Shown piece by piece: positions 41,001 through 51,021 of a stretch of 64,000 nt of DNA (the first letter of the stretch is position 1; each line of letters opens with the position of its first letter). The stretch is from positions 16,613,141 through 16,677,140 of the forward strand of contig NC_054083.1 of the NCBI RefSeq assembly GCF_017562075.2, written 5' to 3'. The notes beneath the pieces were generated by a model. The model ran no database searches. It was not told the origin of the DNA and worked only from the letters and a program-made list of their open reading frames with translations. The stretch is from Anopheles merus. Its lineage: Eukaryota; Arthropoda; Insecta; Diptera; Culicidae. The position numbers and the translations under genes are program-made.

Positions 41001-43340
41001 AACTTATTAATCACTGAACACTATTCACTATTCAATATCCATCACAAGTTCATGATAATTTTCACTAAGTGTTACATGTATACCTAAATATTCCACCTTA
41101 TATTACTTTATGTCATGGCTGTCGTTCTATATATGTCGTTCTATATATTCTCATATAAAAAGGCCATTTGTTTGCTATTCAGGTCTTTTCTAGTATGGTT
41201 TAAATATTGAATAGTGCGTTGACTTCAGTGAACAAATATTGCAATTGTTATATTTTTTATAAAATTAACAGTACACAAATATCTAGAAGTAATTGAAATG
41301 TTTTTATAGGGAGTCAATAAAATCTTGAGATAATGAAACAACATAAATAAATAACTAAGAATTGAGGGTTGATGTTTGGCTGATTTCTGTTCTGTTTTAT
41401 TTGACATTTAATGCAATCTTCAACCACATGCCAGTCTTTTAGCACTGTTTTTTTTATTTAAAATAACGTACAGGAGTTTAAGAACTCATTATTTTTAACA
41501 TACAGAAGTAACGAAGTGAAATATCACTATCCTGAAATAATTTTAAATTCTTAAAAAAAAAAACATTTCGAAAAGTGGCTTGGCTACTGATTTACATTAG
41601 TTCAATTAAATTCCTTACGACAAATACACTACCATCCACCGACGATAAACAACCACAGAAGCGCTGCAATCAAACAGCCGTACCTTTTCTCAAACGAAAC
41701 TACAGCTGCGTCGTTAGTTGGCCACAACCCTAAACCGACGGGTAAGGTAAGTTGCTGGCGGAATTGCCAAGCGAATAACGACATAGAGGTGGCGCAACGA
41801 AGCAAACGCAAGAGGAAAAGGAGGAATAAAAGCAAAAATCTAGCGTCTAATTCAGCGTAAACTACTCACTTTACGATGCAATCGCGTTGCGGGTGTAAAT
41901 TTAAATGCATTTCATTCTGGTAAAGGATACCGCCCGTCCGCCCGTAACCCATCATCACACCGCCAACCATCCGACCCCCGGCCCCCTTGCTTGCTCGGTT
42001 GTAGGTGTACATTTGCGTACACGAAAGCGCATCAAGCGGTTTGAAATGTGCATCACGGGTGAAAATTTCAAATTCATTGCCAAGAAAATTGAGACTTGGT
42101 TTCATTAGTGGCTCCGAACACGAACTGTGTGCGCTGATCGGTAGATGGAGGTAGCAGGTGGCGGCAAACCGCTGCACTTGCCTGCACGCCGCAAAGGTAA
42201 AGGTCGGACCAGCATCCACGCCCTGCCAGATGGAAAATTGTAGGAAAAAAAGATCCCATCCATGGAGCTAAGCATTGCGCGGAACGGCTACCGTGGGTGA
42301 TGGTGGAAAGCAAATGAAACTGTGGCATTCGATGTTTGGTGTGCGGGGAAGCGGTACGCTTCGTACCGAGCAGCACCATTTGATGAGCCGGTGCAAACGA
42401 ACGCTTTGAGCCGAGCAGCTGAGGTGATATTTGAGGCACCATTAGCGGTCCGCATCCGAACCGCGTCCTGGCTGGTGAAATAGTAATCGACAATTTGATG
42501 AACAGGAGCGCGTGAGAGCGTCGAACAGAGCGGAGGAAGTAAAGAATCTGGCGCGCAGAGGGTGGGTAGAATTAAGCGACCTAGTAAAATGCAACTGCAC
42601 TTTCTGTGTCGATGTGCGCTCGGTTGAGTGTGGGCCTGCCGGGTGCCGTTTGAGGGTTGTTATGCACGGTGAAAGTTTGTGATGAGCTAATATATTTTGC
42701 CGCTGTCAGGAAGCAAAACTAATGAGATCAAAGTTTAATTTAGGGAACGCTGACGGAAAGGCAGCATGTGAGGTTGCGGCGGCGAACATTGGGTATGCGC
42801 AGTATAGTGCCTGTGGTTTGTACGCGGCAGCAGCAGGAAGAGGAACTATTTTGGCTTAAGATAAACATACACAACTAAACGTGCACGCGTGTGCGGGTTT
42901 TCTCACGCGGTTCTTTGACGTTTTCACACGCGGTCAGTTATTAGATGTTAATGGCTTTGCGTAAAACCCTGCCCAGAGCAATGCCAAGAAGAAATATGTG
43001 CAATGCAACAGGACCTCTAACGTTTGCAGTAGGTGGACGAGAGGAAGCGGCGTTTGTTAGGATCAGATGGTGAGAGCGACTGGAACAAGTATATGGCAGC
43101 AAATGGAAACAGGGCACGGGGGTACAAAAATAGTGTACCAGTCTGTTTGTTTTGTTTGTTTGTCTGAATGTTTTTGAGCAGCGGCACAAGCAACTTCCTG
43201 GAGTGGGTGATATTTTGGTTAAGGGCCAAATATTGTGAAACGTTTCGCGTATAAGGTGGGGTAGTTTTATAAGCTCTGAATGAATAGCTGATAATTTGAT
43301 CTGCCTAGAATGGGAAAAATACACATGTTTTAGTGTGTTA

Positions 43341-43639
43341 CAGTCTTTTCCGGAGTCACGCGACACTTGGGTTAAGTGATTTTTTTCGACAATTCGTACG
43401 TCAAATTGGTACAATTTTCTCGCAAAATGGCCGAATTCAAATAAATTGCAGTTTCGCTAAATCAACAGAAATAACCGAGTTTTATACACGAATCGTATGA
43501 AATAAGTAAGAAATTTGGCCAAAAATAACTTGTTCTCCTTCCTATTCTGACTGAAAAACATGATATTCGAATTATGCGAAAATCCGAGTCATGTGAATGT
43601 CACTCGAAAGCATTATACGCGTAACTCGGGGGAAGACTG
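43341..43639. mobile_element. TA-flanked MITE of Tc1/mariner/pogo type, 299 bp
   Basis: The left end CAGTCTTTTCCGGAGTCACG and the reverse-complemented right end CAGTCTTCCCCCGAGTTACG agree at most positions (about 18 of the first 22). Each end abuts a TA dinucleotide (43339-43340 and 43640-43641), the target duplication of this superfamily. CAGT termini are common in pogo/Tigger-like relatives. There is no transposase frame inside. The ends have drifted, so the copy is probably old. Confidence 0.75.
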
Positions 43640-43641
43640 TA

Positions 43642-46600
43642 CAACTCCCAACACCGGTTTACGAACCATACAGATTTTAACAAGGTTCATAAACACTTTG
43701 CGGGTTTTCAGAAAATAGATAGTTAATGGAAGATTGAATAATATTTTACTACAACCAATGTGATATGTTGTCTGTCTGTTACCAATTTTTTACACTTTTG
43801 AGAATTTTAGACGTTTTGACGAGTGAAACACATTCCGTATTTTAAAACATCAATAGATGAATTCTGAAAAAAATCGTTTCAATCGAACATGGTTATTTAT
43901 GCAACATGTTACAATGTTATACGCAATAACAAACAATTGTAATGGATCCATTAGTTGACCGACTCGTCTATACCATTGCTTAATGCTTATCCTAGCACTA
44001 ACACTAATATCCACTATCACCAACACTAAAATAAGGATTCCACTGTAATTAATATACACTGCAACTATATGACGTTGATGTATGAATATGGTCACGGCTT
44101 TGAGGCATAGTATTATAAAATCATGCATGATATCTTCTTTTGTAACAATGAGTTATGAGTGAGTTTATAAAAATTTCTTCTAGATGCATGCATGATTGAC
44201 TTCTACCGAATAGATTGTTGTTAATGGAAAACAATTATAAAAACGTTAAAAAATTAACATTAAGAGTAAAATTAACACATTAACATGCTGGCACATTTTT
44301 GCTTTGATTGATAAATACTTTTATTTTGACCAAACACATTCTGGTTTGCATCGTAATATATGATTACCTCTAATTATTATACAACAAATATCAAATTGAG
44401 ATTTCTTGAAATGAAAAGTTATTTATAGTCACAATAATCATAATTTCGTATAATAACAGTGCTATTACCACACCTACTTAAACGTACATTAAACTAGCAC
44501 AAGCTACAAAAGCTGAAATGTCAAATCAAGAGGCGAAATGTATGTAATGATCATTAATGGCACTACAGTACACTGGTACACAGGTGTGCTCTAATTACGA
44601 TTCCACCCTATCGTGTACGGAATGAAACCAGCCACTGCACACGACCAACTGACCATCGAGCCGACAGGTGATAAGACACTGTACACCTGCCCCTAACAAC
44701 TTCTGCCAATCGGCGATACAACGGAGCCAACGACGAGCTGATAAACTGTGCACTCCGCATTGCAATCGGAATCAAACCCCAGGAGTCTTCACACCTTTCT
44801 CGCACCATGCGGCTGCAATAATAATGAGTGGACTAGAGGGTGCAGCATTTCTGATTATCGTGAACGTCCGTCAGGTGTCATTATGCAGGGCCGAGTGGTA
44901 CTGAGAGTGGCAAACATTATGCCCTTAACACTTCCCAGAACTCGGCAAAGCATATCATAAAGTCCCAGCTTCTTGCGAAAAGTAGGACAACGGGTAACAG
45001 ATACTCATCGTTTATTCTCATTTTGTCCTGAGCTGATGAAAACATGCCGCATGATAATCAGGAACTAGTTTGTGCGTATTTCACACGGAAAAAACAGCTG
45101 AGATCGTACCCCCCGCTATCATTGGGGTGGTTGCTGCCACCGTAAGGTGCTGCCATCTAGCTCAAGTTCACAGTGAAGGCAACTCGACGCGAACGGACGA
45201 CGCTAGTGCAGCTGTTGCGGAACCGGTTTTAGGGTGTTCGCGTCATCCCCTCGCGGAGGTGCGCGAAAGTATCACCAACACTAGAGTCGAGGGCCGCCTG
45301 CACACCACCGCGCTAACCAACGTCAAACCAGCGCCAAACTACGGAGCAGCTGGTTGCCGCAGCCAGGTTACGCATCGCGCACTAGCTTCACACGTCAGGC
45401 CTACATTTGCATCGGAGCGCGCGCACACAGCGAAGATTGCCACCATCACCACTCACCCACTCACAACCACTACCAATGTTTGCATTCTATGTGACGGTGT
45501 ACGTGAGCGCTGGCGAGTGGCCCGCCCGTGTGTGCGCGCTAATCTGACACGATGTCGATGTCAGCCCGATAGAGAACGTTCAGCGTCAACCTGTCTAACG
45601 AGAACGGTTCCCACCTTTCCTGCGGCTTCCCGTGCTATCTGGCCTGTCGCACACCCACCACACGGGCCCCACACCACCACCGCCTTTACCCGGCCATGGC
45701 TTGACATTTGCTCAGCGATAAGTACGTCAGTACCGCCTGGCCTGGTAATGCTATTTTTACGCGCCTCGCCCCACCATTGCGATGACTCGCAGCCACACTG
45801 GAGACGTGCGAGCTGTGGCAGCGCGGCTCGGTGCTGGGTCTGATTCCGGCCGAGATTAGGACGCATACCCGCGGTGTGGCCAGCGTACACGATTTGTATT
45901 GACTTACTGACACTTGAATGTACTGGCGGGTGCGGGAAAACATGTCAAATTATGGACCGGATCGTCGTACTTCCGCAGTGAAATCCTTTATGCGCGCTGG
46001 TGGTGGCCAGTGTGTGCGGGTGATGTTGGATGCTATTCGATGCCAAACCTGCCAATCAACCGGGGGTGGCAGCCGGGTCCCCGAAGCCGTCACCCGTCAA
46101 CACCCCGCCAGCGAACCGGGCGAAAGTGCAAGCGAAGGTATGGCAGTGGACGGTTAATTGGCTTTACTTCATGCATTTTCCCGCCCCAGTGAAATGGTGG
46201 TGCGCTAGGGAGATCCAGGCGGGAGGGTGTCTTTATTGGGCGGGGGGCTTGTGGGCGCAGCGCTGGTCGCTGAAGCAGCACTAGAAAACACGTCGCGATG
46301 CGTGTGTTTTCCCTCAAACTGGACAGGGATTTGTAAATAGTGTGATTCGTGAGCAGTCCATCCTGTTGCGGTGAGGATTAGCGAGTAGTTTAAAGGTTTG
46401 TAACGATTTACACTAACACCGTGCAGCATTTCAGTATTGCATAGTAGCATTTCAACGAGCTGATACTTTACATAAAAGGTTTAAATCATGGTTCACTCGT
46501 TCTTCTACAATTAAAAAGTAATACAAAATAGTATACAATGTTGGCAATTTTCGTTCAATATTATTAAGACGTAAAAAAATTAAATTTTGATGCTGTAATT

Positions 46601-47387
46601 TCATAACATTATTTCATGAAAATTCAAATCAAATTCTTGAAAACGATCGTAAAAAGATAAATTAAATAATACTTACATGTCATTCAAGATGCATAACAAA
46701 ATGTGAAAAAGGACTAGCACAACCTTCTAATTTAAAATAAATTATTAGTAATATAAATTATATTCCCTGGTAAGACAGTTTTGTCAGCGCATTCCATTTG
46801 ATAAACACAAATACATGCATGTGAACATGTAAAAAGGTGTATAAAAATCAAAAATGTTTTAAAATCTCATAATTCGTATTTGCTCACACGTTCGTATCTT
46901 TAACTTTGCTCCTAATCAGCCTGTGCGACGAAGATGTCGCCCCGACTCCAAACAAACACAACACCAGCTCTTTTGTTGTGACTTACTGTCACATCGTCTC
47001 AATGCACCCGTTCTGATAAATTTCACCTATCCCACTAACCCGTCCGCCCATGCGTGTTGGTGCGTTTGATTTTTCATCAGTTCTTGCCCTGAACGGCACG
47101 GGACAGGCCCGTTTGCGTAATAGCTCATGGTGCTTCACGCTCTCGTAAATTGAGCAACGATGATGGTTTTTGTTTTGCACCCACCCTGCCATGGAGCGCG
47201 GGCACAGCACAACAAATGGTAGCCGAAATGGTCTGCAGCTGGTCGACAGTACGTGACGTTCCGACGATCCCGCTATCCGTCCCCGATACGCCCACAGTTT
47301 GCCAGTTGCTGATTTTTGAACCCGGAGTGCGTACGTGCTAATGACTCGTCTCGTAGTGGAATCGCATTTAAAGTGCACTGCATCGCC
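43642..47387. other. No gene recognised; GC-rich block at 44.6-46.4 kb
   Basis: AT-rich DNA to about 44.6 kb is followed by a GC-rich, CpG-containing block with long but uncharacteristic open frames on both strands, such as 45070-45843. The frames look like a by-product of GC content. A 500-bp AT-rich stretch (46.45-46.9 kb) separates this block from the promoter region of the odorant-binding protein gene. Confidence 0.5.
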
Positions 47388-47426
47388 TATAAAGCACCCC
47401 GAAACATCAAACAGGTGCGTTTAGTT
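47388..47426 (+). promoter_or_regulatory. Probable core promoter of the odorant-binding protein gene
   Basis: A TATAAAG box occupies 47388-47394. About 30-35 bases further on lies a weak initiator-like TTTAGTT (47420-47426). The block is 80-116 bases upstream of the chosen ATG, so the leader would be short and intron-free. The TATA box is clear by eye. The exact transcription start is inferred, since the initiator deviates from the arthropod TCAGT form. Confidence 0.5.
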
Positions 47427-47462
47427 ATGAAACATTCCGAGCGTTGCACTACACCGCGGTAG
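47427..47462 (+). other. Short upstream ORF in the presumed 5' leader
   Basis: An ATG at 47427 opens an 11-codon frame that closes with TAG at 47462, 41 bases before the main ATG. If transcription starts near 47418-47423 this ATG is only a few bases from the cap and would probably be skipped. If it starts further upstream the frame could reduce initiation at the main start. Its peptide has no recognisable feature. Confidence 0.25.
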
Positions 47463-47503
47463 GTTGTCGGAGCTGGAGCAAATCGTCGGCCATCGACCGA
47501 ACG

Positions 47504-48343
47504 ATGGTGTACTGGTCCTTGGGAACGGGGCTGCAGCTGTTGCTGCTGCTACTCGTGCTCGGCGGTAGTGAACTCCAGGTTAAAGCGAAGGGTAGCCTCA
47601 TACTGCGTTCCTTCGACGAAATGGTGCTCGAGTGTGCCGAGCTAATGTCGATCGTTCACTCCAAGCTGGCCAGGATACGATCAGGTGTGATGTTGCCGGA
47701 TGAGGACACAAAGTGCTTGATTAGGTGTGTCGGTATTAGTGGAAGGTTCTGGAATGACCACACGGGACTGCGCAAGGAGCTTTTGGCTCGATATTTTGTG
47801 ACCGATCCAGCTGACGCATACAATGTGAACCGCACGGAAACTTGTTTGCAGGAACTGCCTGCTCTAGAGTTAAATGCTGAAAAGTGCTGTGGCCTAGCGT
47901 TTGAGTCCTTTCTGTGCTACTACTACAACTATGGAAACCTGCGACAGGATAGTGTATTCGTACCACTCGACTATCTGCAGTTGCAGCATGTGACATCGCG
48001 TTGTATGGATGTGCATCAGATCACAACAGAGCAGCTGATGAGCCTCAGTGAAGAGGCAATGGACGCAAACGACAAAGTTCACTGTTTGGTGCGGTGCATC
48101 GGACTCCAGACTGGTGTTTATAGTGATCGCGAAGGTGTCAGTATCGATCGGCTCTATGCTCAGTACGGTGAAGGTCATTGTGAGAGAGAGTTCAAAACAC
48201 ACGCTGTCGAATGTATCACTAAGCATAGAGAACTTGCGTATGGTAGTCCCTGCAAACGGGCGTATCATTTGCTGTACAAGTGTTTCGAAAACGTGCGCAA
48301 CGTAATATCGGCCTATGAGTTACCAGATTCGGATGGGAATTAG
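47504..48343 (+). CDS. Atypical (two-domain) odorant-binding protein, secreted, single exon
   Basis: The 279-residue product is predicted to bind small hydrophobic ligands in an extracellular fluid such as sensillum lymph; the ligand is unknown. Residues 1 to about 28 form a signal peptide with a leucine-rich core (residues 10-19). Two PBP/GOBP domains follow. Domain 1 has cysteines 44, 71, 75, 114, 129 and 138, with spacings X26, X3, X38, X14 and X8. Domain 2 has cysteines 167, 194, 198, 237, 250 and 260, with spacings X26, X3, X38, X12 and X9. Both match the classical six-cysteine pattern, and the motif around C2-C3 recurs (CLIRCVGI, CLVRCIGL). Each domain has one extra cysteine (128 and 226). 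One N-glycosylation sequon lies at residue 109. The double domain, the length near 280 residues and the lack of introns fit the mosquito atypical OBP class. The frame stays open 20 codons upstream but only from a TTG, so I chose the ATG with A at -3 and G at +4. D7 salivary proteins are the main alternative and fit less well. Confidence 0.93.
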   Translation: MVYWSLGTGLQLLLLLLVLGGSELQVKAKGSLILRSFDEMVLECAELMSIVHSKLARIRSGVMLPDEDTKCLIRCVGISGRFWNDHTGLRKELLARYFVTDPADAYNVNRTETCLQELPALELNAEKCCGLAFESFLCYYYNYGNLRQDSVFVPLDYLQLQHVTSRCMDVHQITTEQLMSLSEEAMDANDKVHCLVRCIGLQTGVYSDREGVSIDRLYAQYGEGHCEREFKTHAVECITKHRELAYGSPCKRAYHLLYKCFENVRNVISAYELPDSDGN

Positions 48344-48557
48344 TCTCGAGATAGATTCAAGGCACACACAATTACCAGTACAACACAAAAATTCCCGAAG
48401 GCAAGAACTTAGGATCTTTACAAAACTCTTGTATCAAATCATGCGAATCGAGTTGGAGAACGTGGTTAGTTAATCGATTCCTATGGCATATACTGAGGAT
48501 CGCATTACATCAGTTGGTTAGAGTGTAAGAAAATGAGAAGCTAAAGATTAAGACTAA

Positions 48558-48563
48558 AATAAA
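48558..48563 (+). other. Polyadenylation signal of the odorant-binding protein gene
   Basis: This is the first canonical AATAAA hexamer downstream of the stop codon, about 215 bases after it. A GT-containing stretch follows. The placement suits a compact intronless gene, but the cleavage site itself is not determined. Confidence 0.55.
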
Positions 48564-49639
48564 ATTTGCATGCCGTGATCAGCATAAAATACTAATGAAT
48601 TAATTGAGAGTAATACAAAAAAGCAAACGAAACGAAAGGATTTTTATCTATCGGGCAAGGATAAAAATTCAAACTAGGATAATTAAATTTGCCTTGTAAA
48701 AAGATGCAGTATTTTCATCAGTCTTTGGCAGTCAGTATTGTATTGTTGTCAGTATACATTACAATCAAAACCAATGAAAAAATATCAAATTTAAAAAAAT
48801 CAAAAAGAGATAATAATAAGCATATTAAAAGACACAACAAATTAATAATTAGTCATATTTACTTAAAATTTCAATACAAAATAGATCATTTACATATTAT
48901 TCTTATTAAAAGCGTTACCTTGTTTCTTCTTAGTTGGAGCACATCTCAAGAATCAATTATCTACTATGTTATTTACAATGGTTTTGAGGAGAGATAAATT
49001 ACCTGTATTTTGAAAAATCACCAAACATGACGATAGCAATCTTCTGTAATACTAAACTTTCAAAGTTATTGCAAATAACAGCAACTTACACGTTATCTGA
49101 TGTTCAAGAACATGTGATTGACTAAAAAACCTGTTCAAGGCACATAAAAAAATACAAAGATTCTTCTCTGGATGAATGAAACTATGATTTATGAAACATA
49201 AATTAAATGGGTTGCACTTTTTTAACAACTAATAGAAACACGCTTGACGATTGATATATTGTATGTGAGATTAAGTCATTAATTATTTATTTAATCACTG
49301 CCTTATTTTAGTTGTGTCATATAGTCAGCCTCCTTTCTCATGAACTTGACGTTCCCTCTCTCCTTTCTTCTCTTCCGCTTTATGTTCCATCGCGTCGTTT
49401 ACGCGATAGACCCACAATTTTCATCCCTCATTGCCGTTCGGTTTTTTCTCAAAACGATCCCTCTTTTAGAGAATATACTTCTTTCAATAAAATCATAGGT
49501 TTTTCGATTTCCATATACCTTTAGAAACATTTAGAAATATCCTCCTGTGCACGTTTTTTTTATTCGTTGTCCTTTTTCCTCTTCCCCTAGTATTTAAGAA
49601 ACTAAATATTGAGAAACCCATGCAGACAAACAATTAATT
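48564..49639. other. AT-rich DNA downstream of the odorant-binding protein gene; no gene seen
   Basis: The frame at 48689-48997 is Lys/Ile-rich and reflects AT content. A pyrimidine-rich stretch at about 49320-49600 has no open frame of interest. Confidence 0.6.
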
Positions 49640-49737
49640 ATTAGTATGCAAATAAATAAATCAATAAATAAGTAATAAAATAAATGAAGAAATAAAAAAA
49701 TTAATAAACCAATTAAACAAATAGATAAATAACTAAA
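49640..49737. repeat. AAAT-type repeat tract, left of the SINE pair
   Basis: Degenerate AAAT and AAAC units run up to the left edge of the minus-strand SINE copy. A sister tract lies on its other side. Confidence 0.85.
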
Positions 49738-49905
49738 TTTTGTTCTTCTTTTTGGCACAACAACCGTTATCGGTCAAGACCTGACTGTACCCACTAGTGA
49801 AGTGAGCTTGGCTTTCAGTGACTTATTGTTACCATAGCAGGATAGTCAGTCTTACCTATGGGGGCTCGGTCTATTCGGGGCTTGAAGCGATGACGGGAAA
49901 TAACG
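49738..49905 (-). mobile_element. SINE200-like copy, truncated at its tRNA-derived head
   Basis: On the minus strand the body and 3' end of the SINE are present (GGTTGTTG, the TAGTCAGT-complement block, a degraded B box around 49878-49888), but the head with the A box is missing. The match stops at about 49897. Identical 11-mers AAATAACTAAA flank it at 49727-49737 and 49906-49916 and may be the target duplication. The surroundings are AT-rich tandem repeats, so a chance match is possible. Confidence 0.75.
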
Positions 49906-50025
49906 AAATAACTAAAAAAAAAAAAAACAATAAATAAAAAAATATAAACAAATTAATAGATGAATAAATAAATGAATAAATAAATTGATGAATAAATAAA
50001 TAAATAAATATATCAATAAAAAATC
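49906..50025. repeat. AAAT-type repeat tract, between the two SINE pieces
   Basis: After an A run at about 49914-49926, degenerate AAAT, AATG and AAAC units continue to about 50025. The tract separates two SINE pieces of opposite orientation. Confidence 0.85.
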
Positions 50026-50057
50026 TATATAGTGGAAACGTGAAACGTGCTTATACT

Positions 50058-50199
50058 TTTTAGTTAACAACAAATCCGTTATGGGTCCAAGTCTCGAAAG
50101 TACCGCACACCTTTTAGTAGGACTGACTATCCTACTATGGGCCATCAATAAGTCCCTGAAGGTCCAACTGACAGACTGGTGGTTGTGCAAAAGAAGGAG
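50058..50199 (+). mobile_element. SINE200-like fragment, degraded, opposite to its neighbour
   Basis: From TTAACAACA through ATGGGTCCAAG (a mutated B box at about 50082-50092), GACTGACTATCCTACTATGG and CAATAAGTCCCTGAA, this stretch follows the SINE body in plus orientation. It ends near AAAAGAAGGAGG. The 5' head is missing and many positions differ. It lies 150 bases from a minus-strand copy, with AAAT-type repeats between them. Confidence 0.7.
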
Positions 50200-50998
50200 G
50201 AGCTAATTTCTTAAACATTATTTGTAGTAGCTTGAATGCTACCGAAGCATAGAAATCATTTACAAAAAATAAGCTTTTAACGAATCCTGAACGCTTCGTT
50301 CACTAGAAGCAATCAACAGTACCTTTGTACCTAGTACGTGGTCTAGTTTCTGCAACCATTTTTTTTTTCAATTCACAATTGGCCATTAAGCTTCCGTGAC
50401 TTTGTTTATCAGATTGCAAGTATTTATTTTTCGTGAGTTTGAATCAAGTATGCAAATACGACAACGGACATTGATCGTTCGCCCACCGTGTGGCCCTGCC
50501 CTGCCATGCGGCCACAAATCGAAAAGGTCGCTATCGTACTATCCCCCGATCCCGCAGCCGATCGATTCGATGAGTGGAGCGAGCGAGCGAGTCGATAAAA
50601 AAAGCTCGGTGTCAGTCTATTTGCTTGGAGCATAATTGATTGAGAACGTCCAACGACGAGAAGCTGTCTTTCGTGTACTTACCTTATTTGAAATTGGTTT
50701 CGATTGATGTTCGCCCATCCCTTTGGTGGGGCTTGCATCCCGCTCAAACGGTCCATGGGCTCAAACGGGACTGTGGGAAGGGAGACAGGGAGCAATTGCC
50801 CCTCTGTGTCTTTGGCGGGGCCTGAAGCGACATTTAAGCGAAACCGACGGCAATCGATAGTGACAATCGACTTCCATTCTGACACTGGTGCTGCAGCAGC
50901 AGATCACTCTACAGGGAGCGCGAGGGAAGGGTACGAATGGTTCGCCCACGGTTGTGCTCCTACCAACCCAGCGGGCTACCAGCTAACAAAACTATCAA

Positions 50999-51021
50999 TA
51001 CACATACACACACACACACTC
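50999..51021. repeat. CA dinucleotide microsatellite
   Basis: About ten CA units with one TA interruption, ending in CTCAC. Confidence 0.8.

Larger units (their letters stand above)
30086..43338. other. No gene seen; largest gene-free stretch of the window
   Basis: No frame beyond about 160 codons and none with protein-family character. GC-richer blocks at about 31.5-33.1, 35.2-35.95, 39.77-40.9 and 41.6-43.3 kb alternate with AT-rich DNA. An octamer-type ATGCAAAT lies at 40604-40611. A 9-bp inverted pair, AAACAGCCA and TGGCTGTTT, lies at 37346-37354 and 37377-37385. Confidence 0.5.

Noticed and set aside
45070..45843. Open frame of 257 codons on the plus strand
   Set aside because: It begins at TTG, not ATG. 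The product is rich in Thr, Pro, His and Arg as expected from GC-rich random sequence, with no signal peptide, domain or motif. An antisense frame is also open over much of it.
47444..47503. Upstream extension of the odorant-binding protein frame by 20 codons
   Set aside because: It starts at TTG. The extension would place a polar stretch ahead of a textbook signal peptide, whereas the ATG at 47504 has a good context and begins the signal peptide directly.
47736..48268. Antisense frames across the odorant-binding protein gene
   Set aside because: They are shadows of the coding sequence with no protein character.
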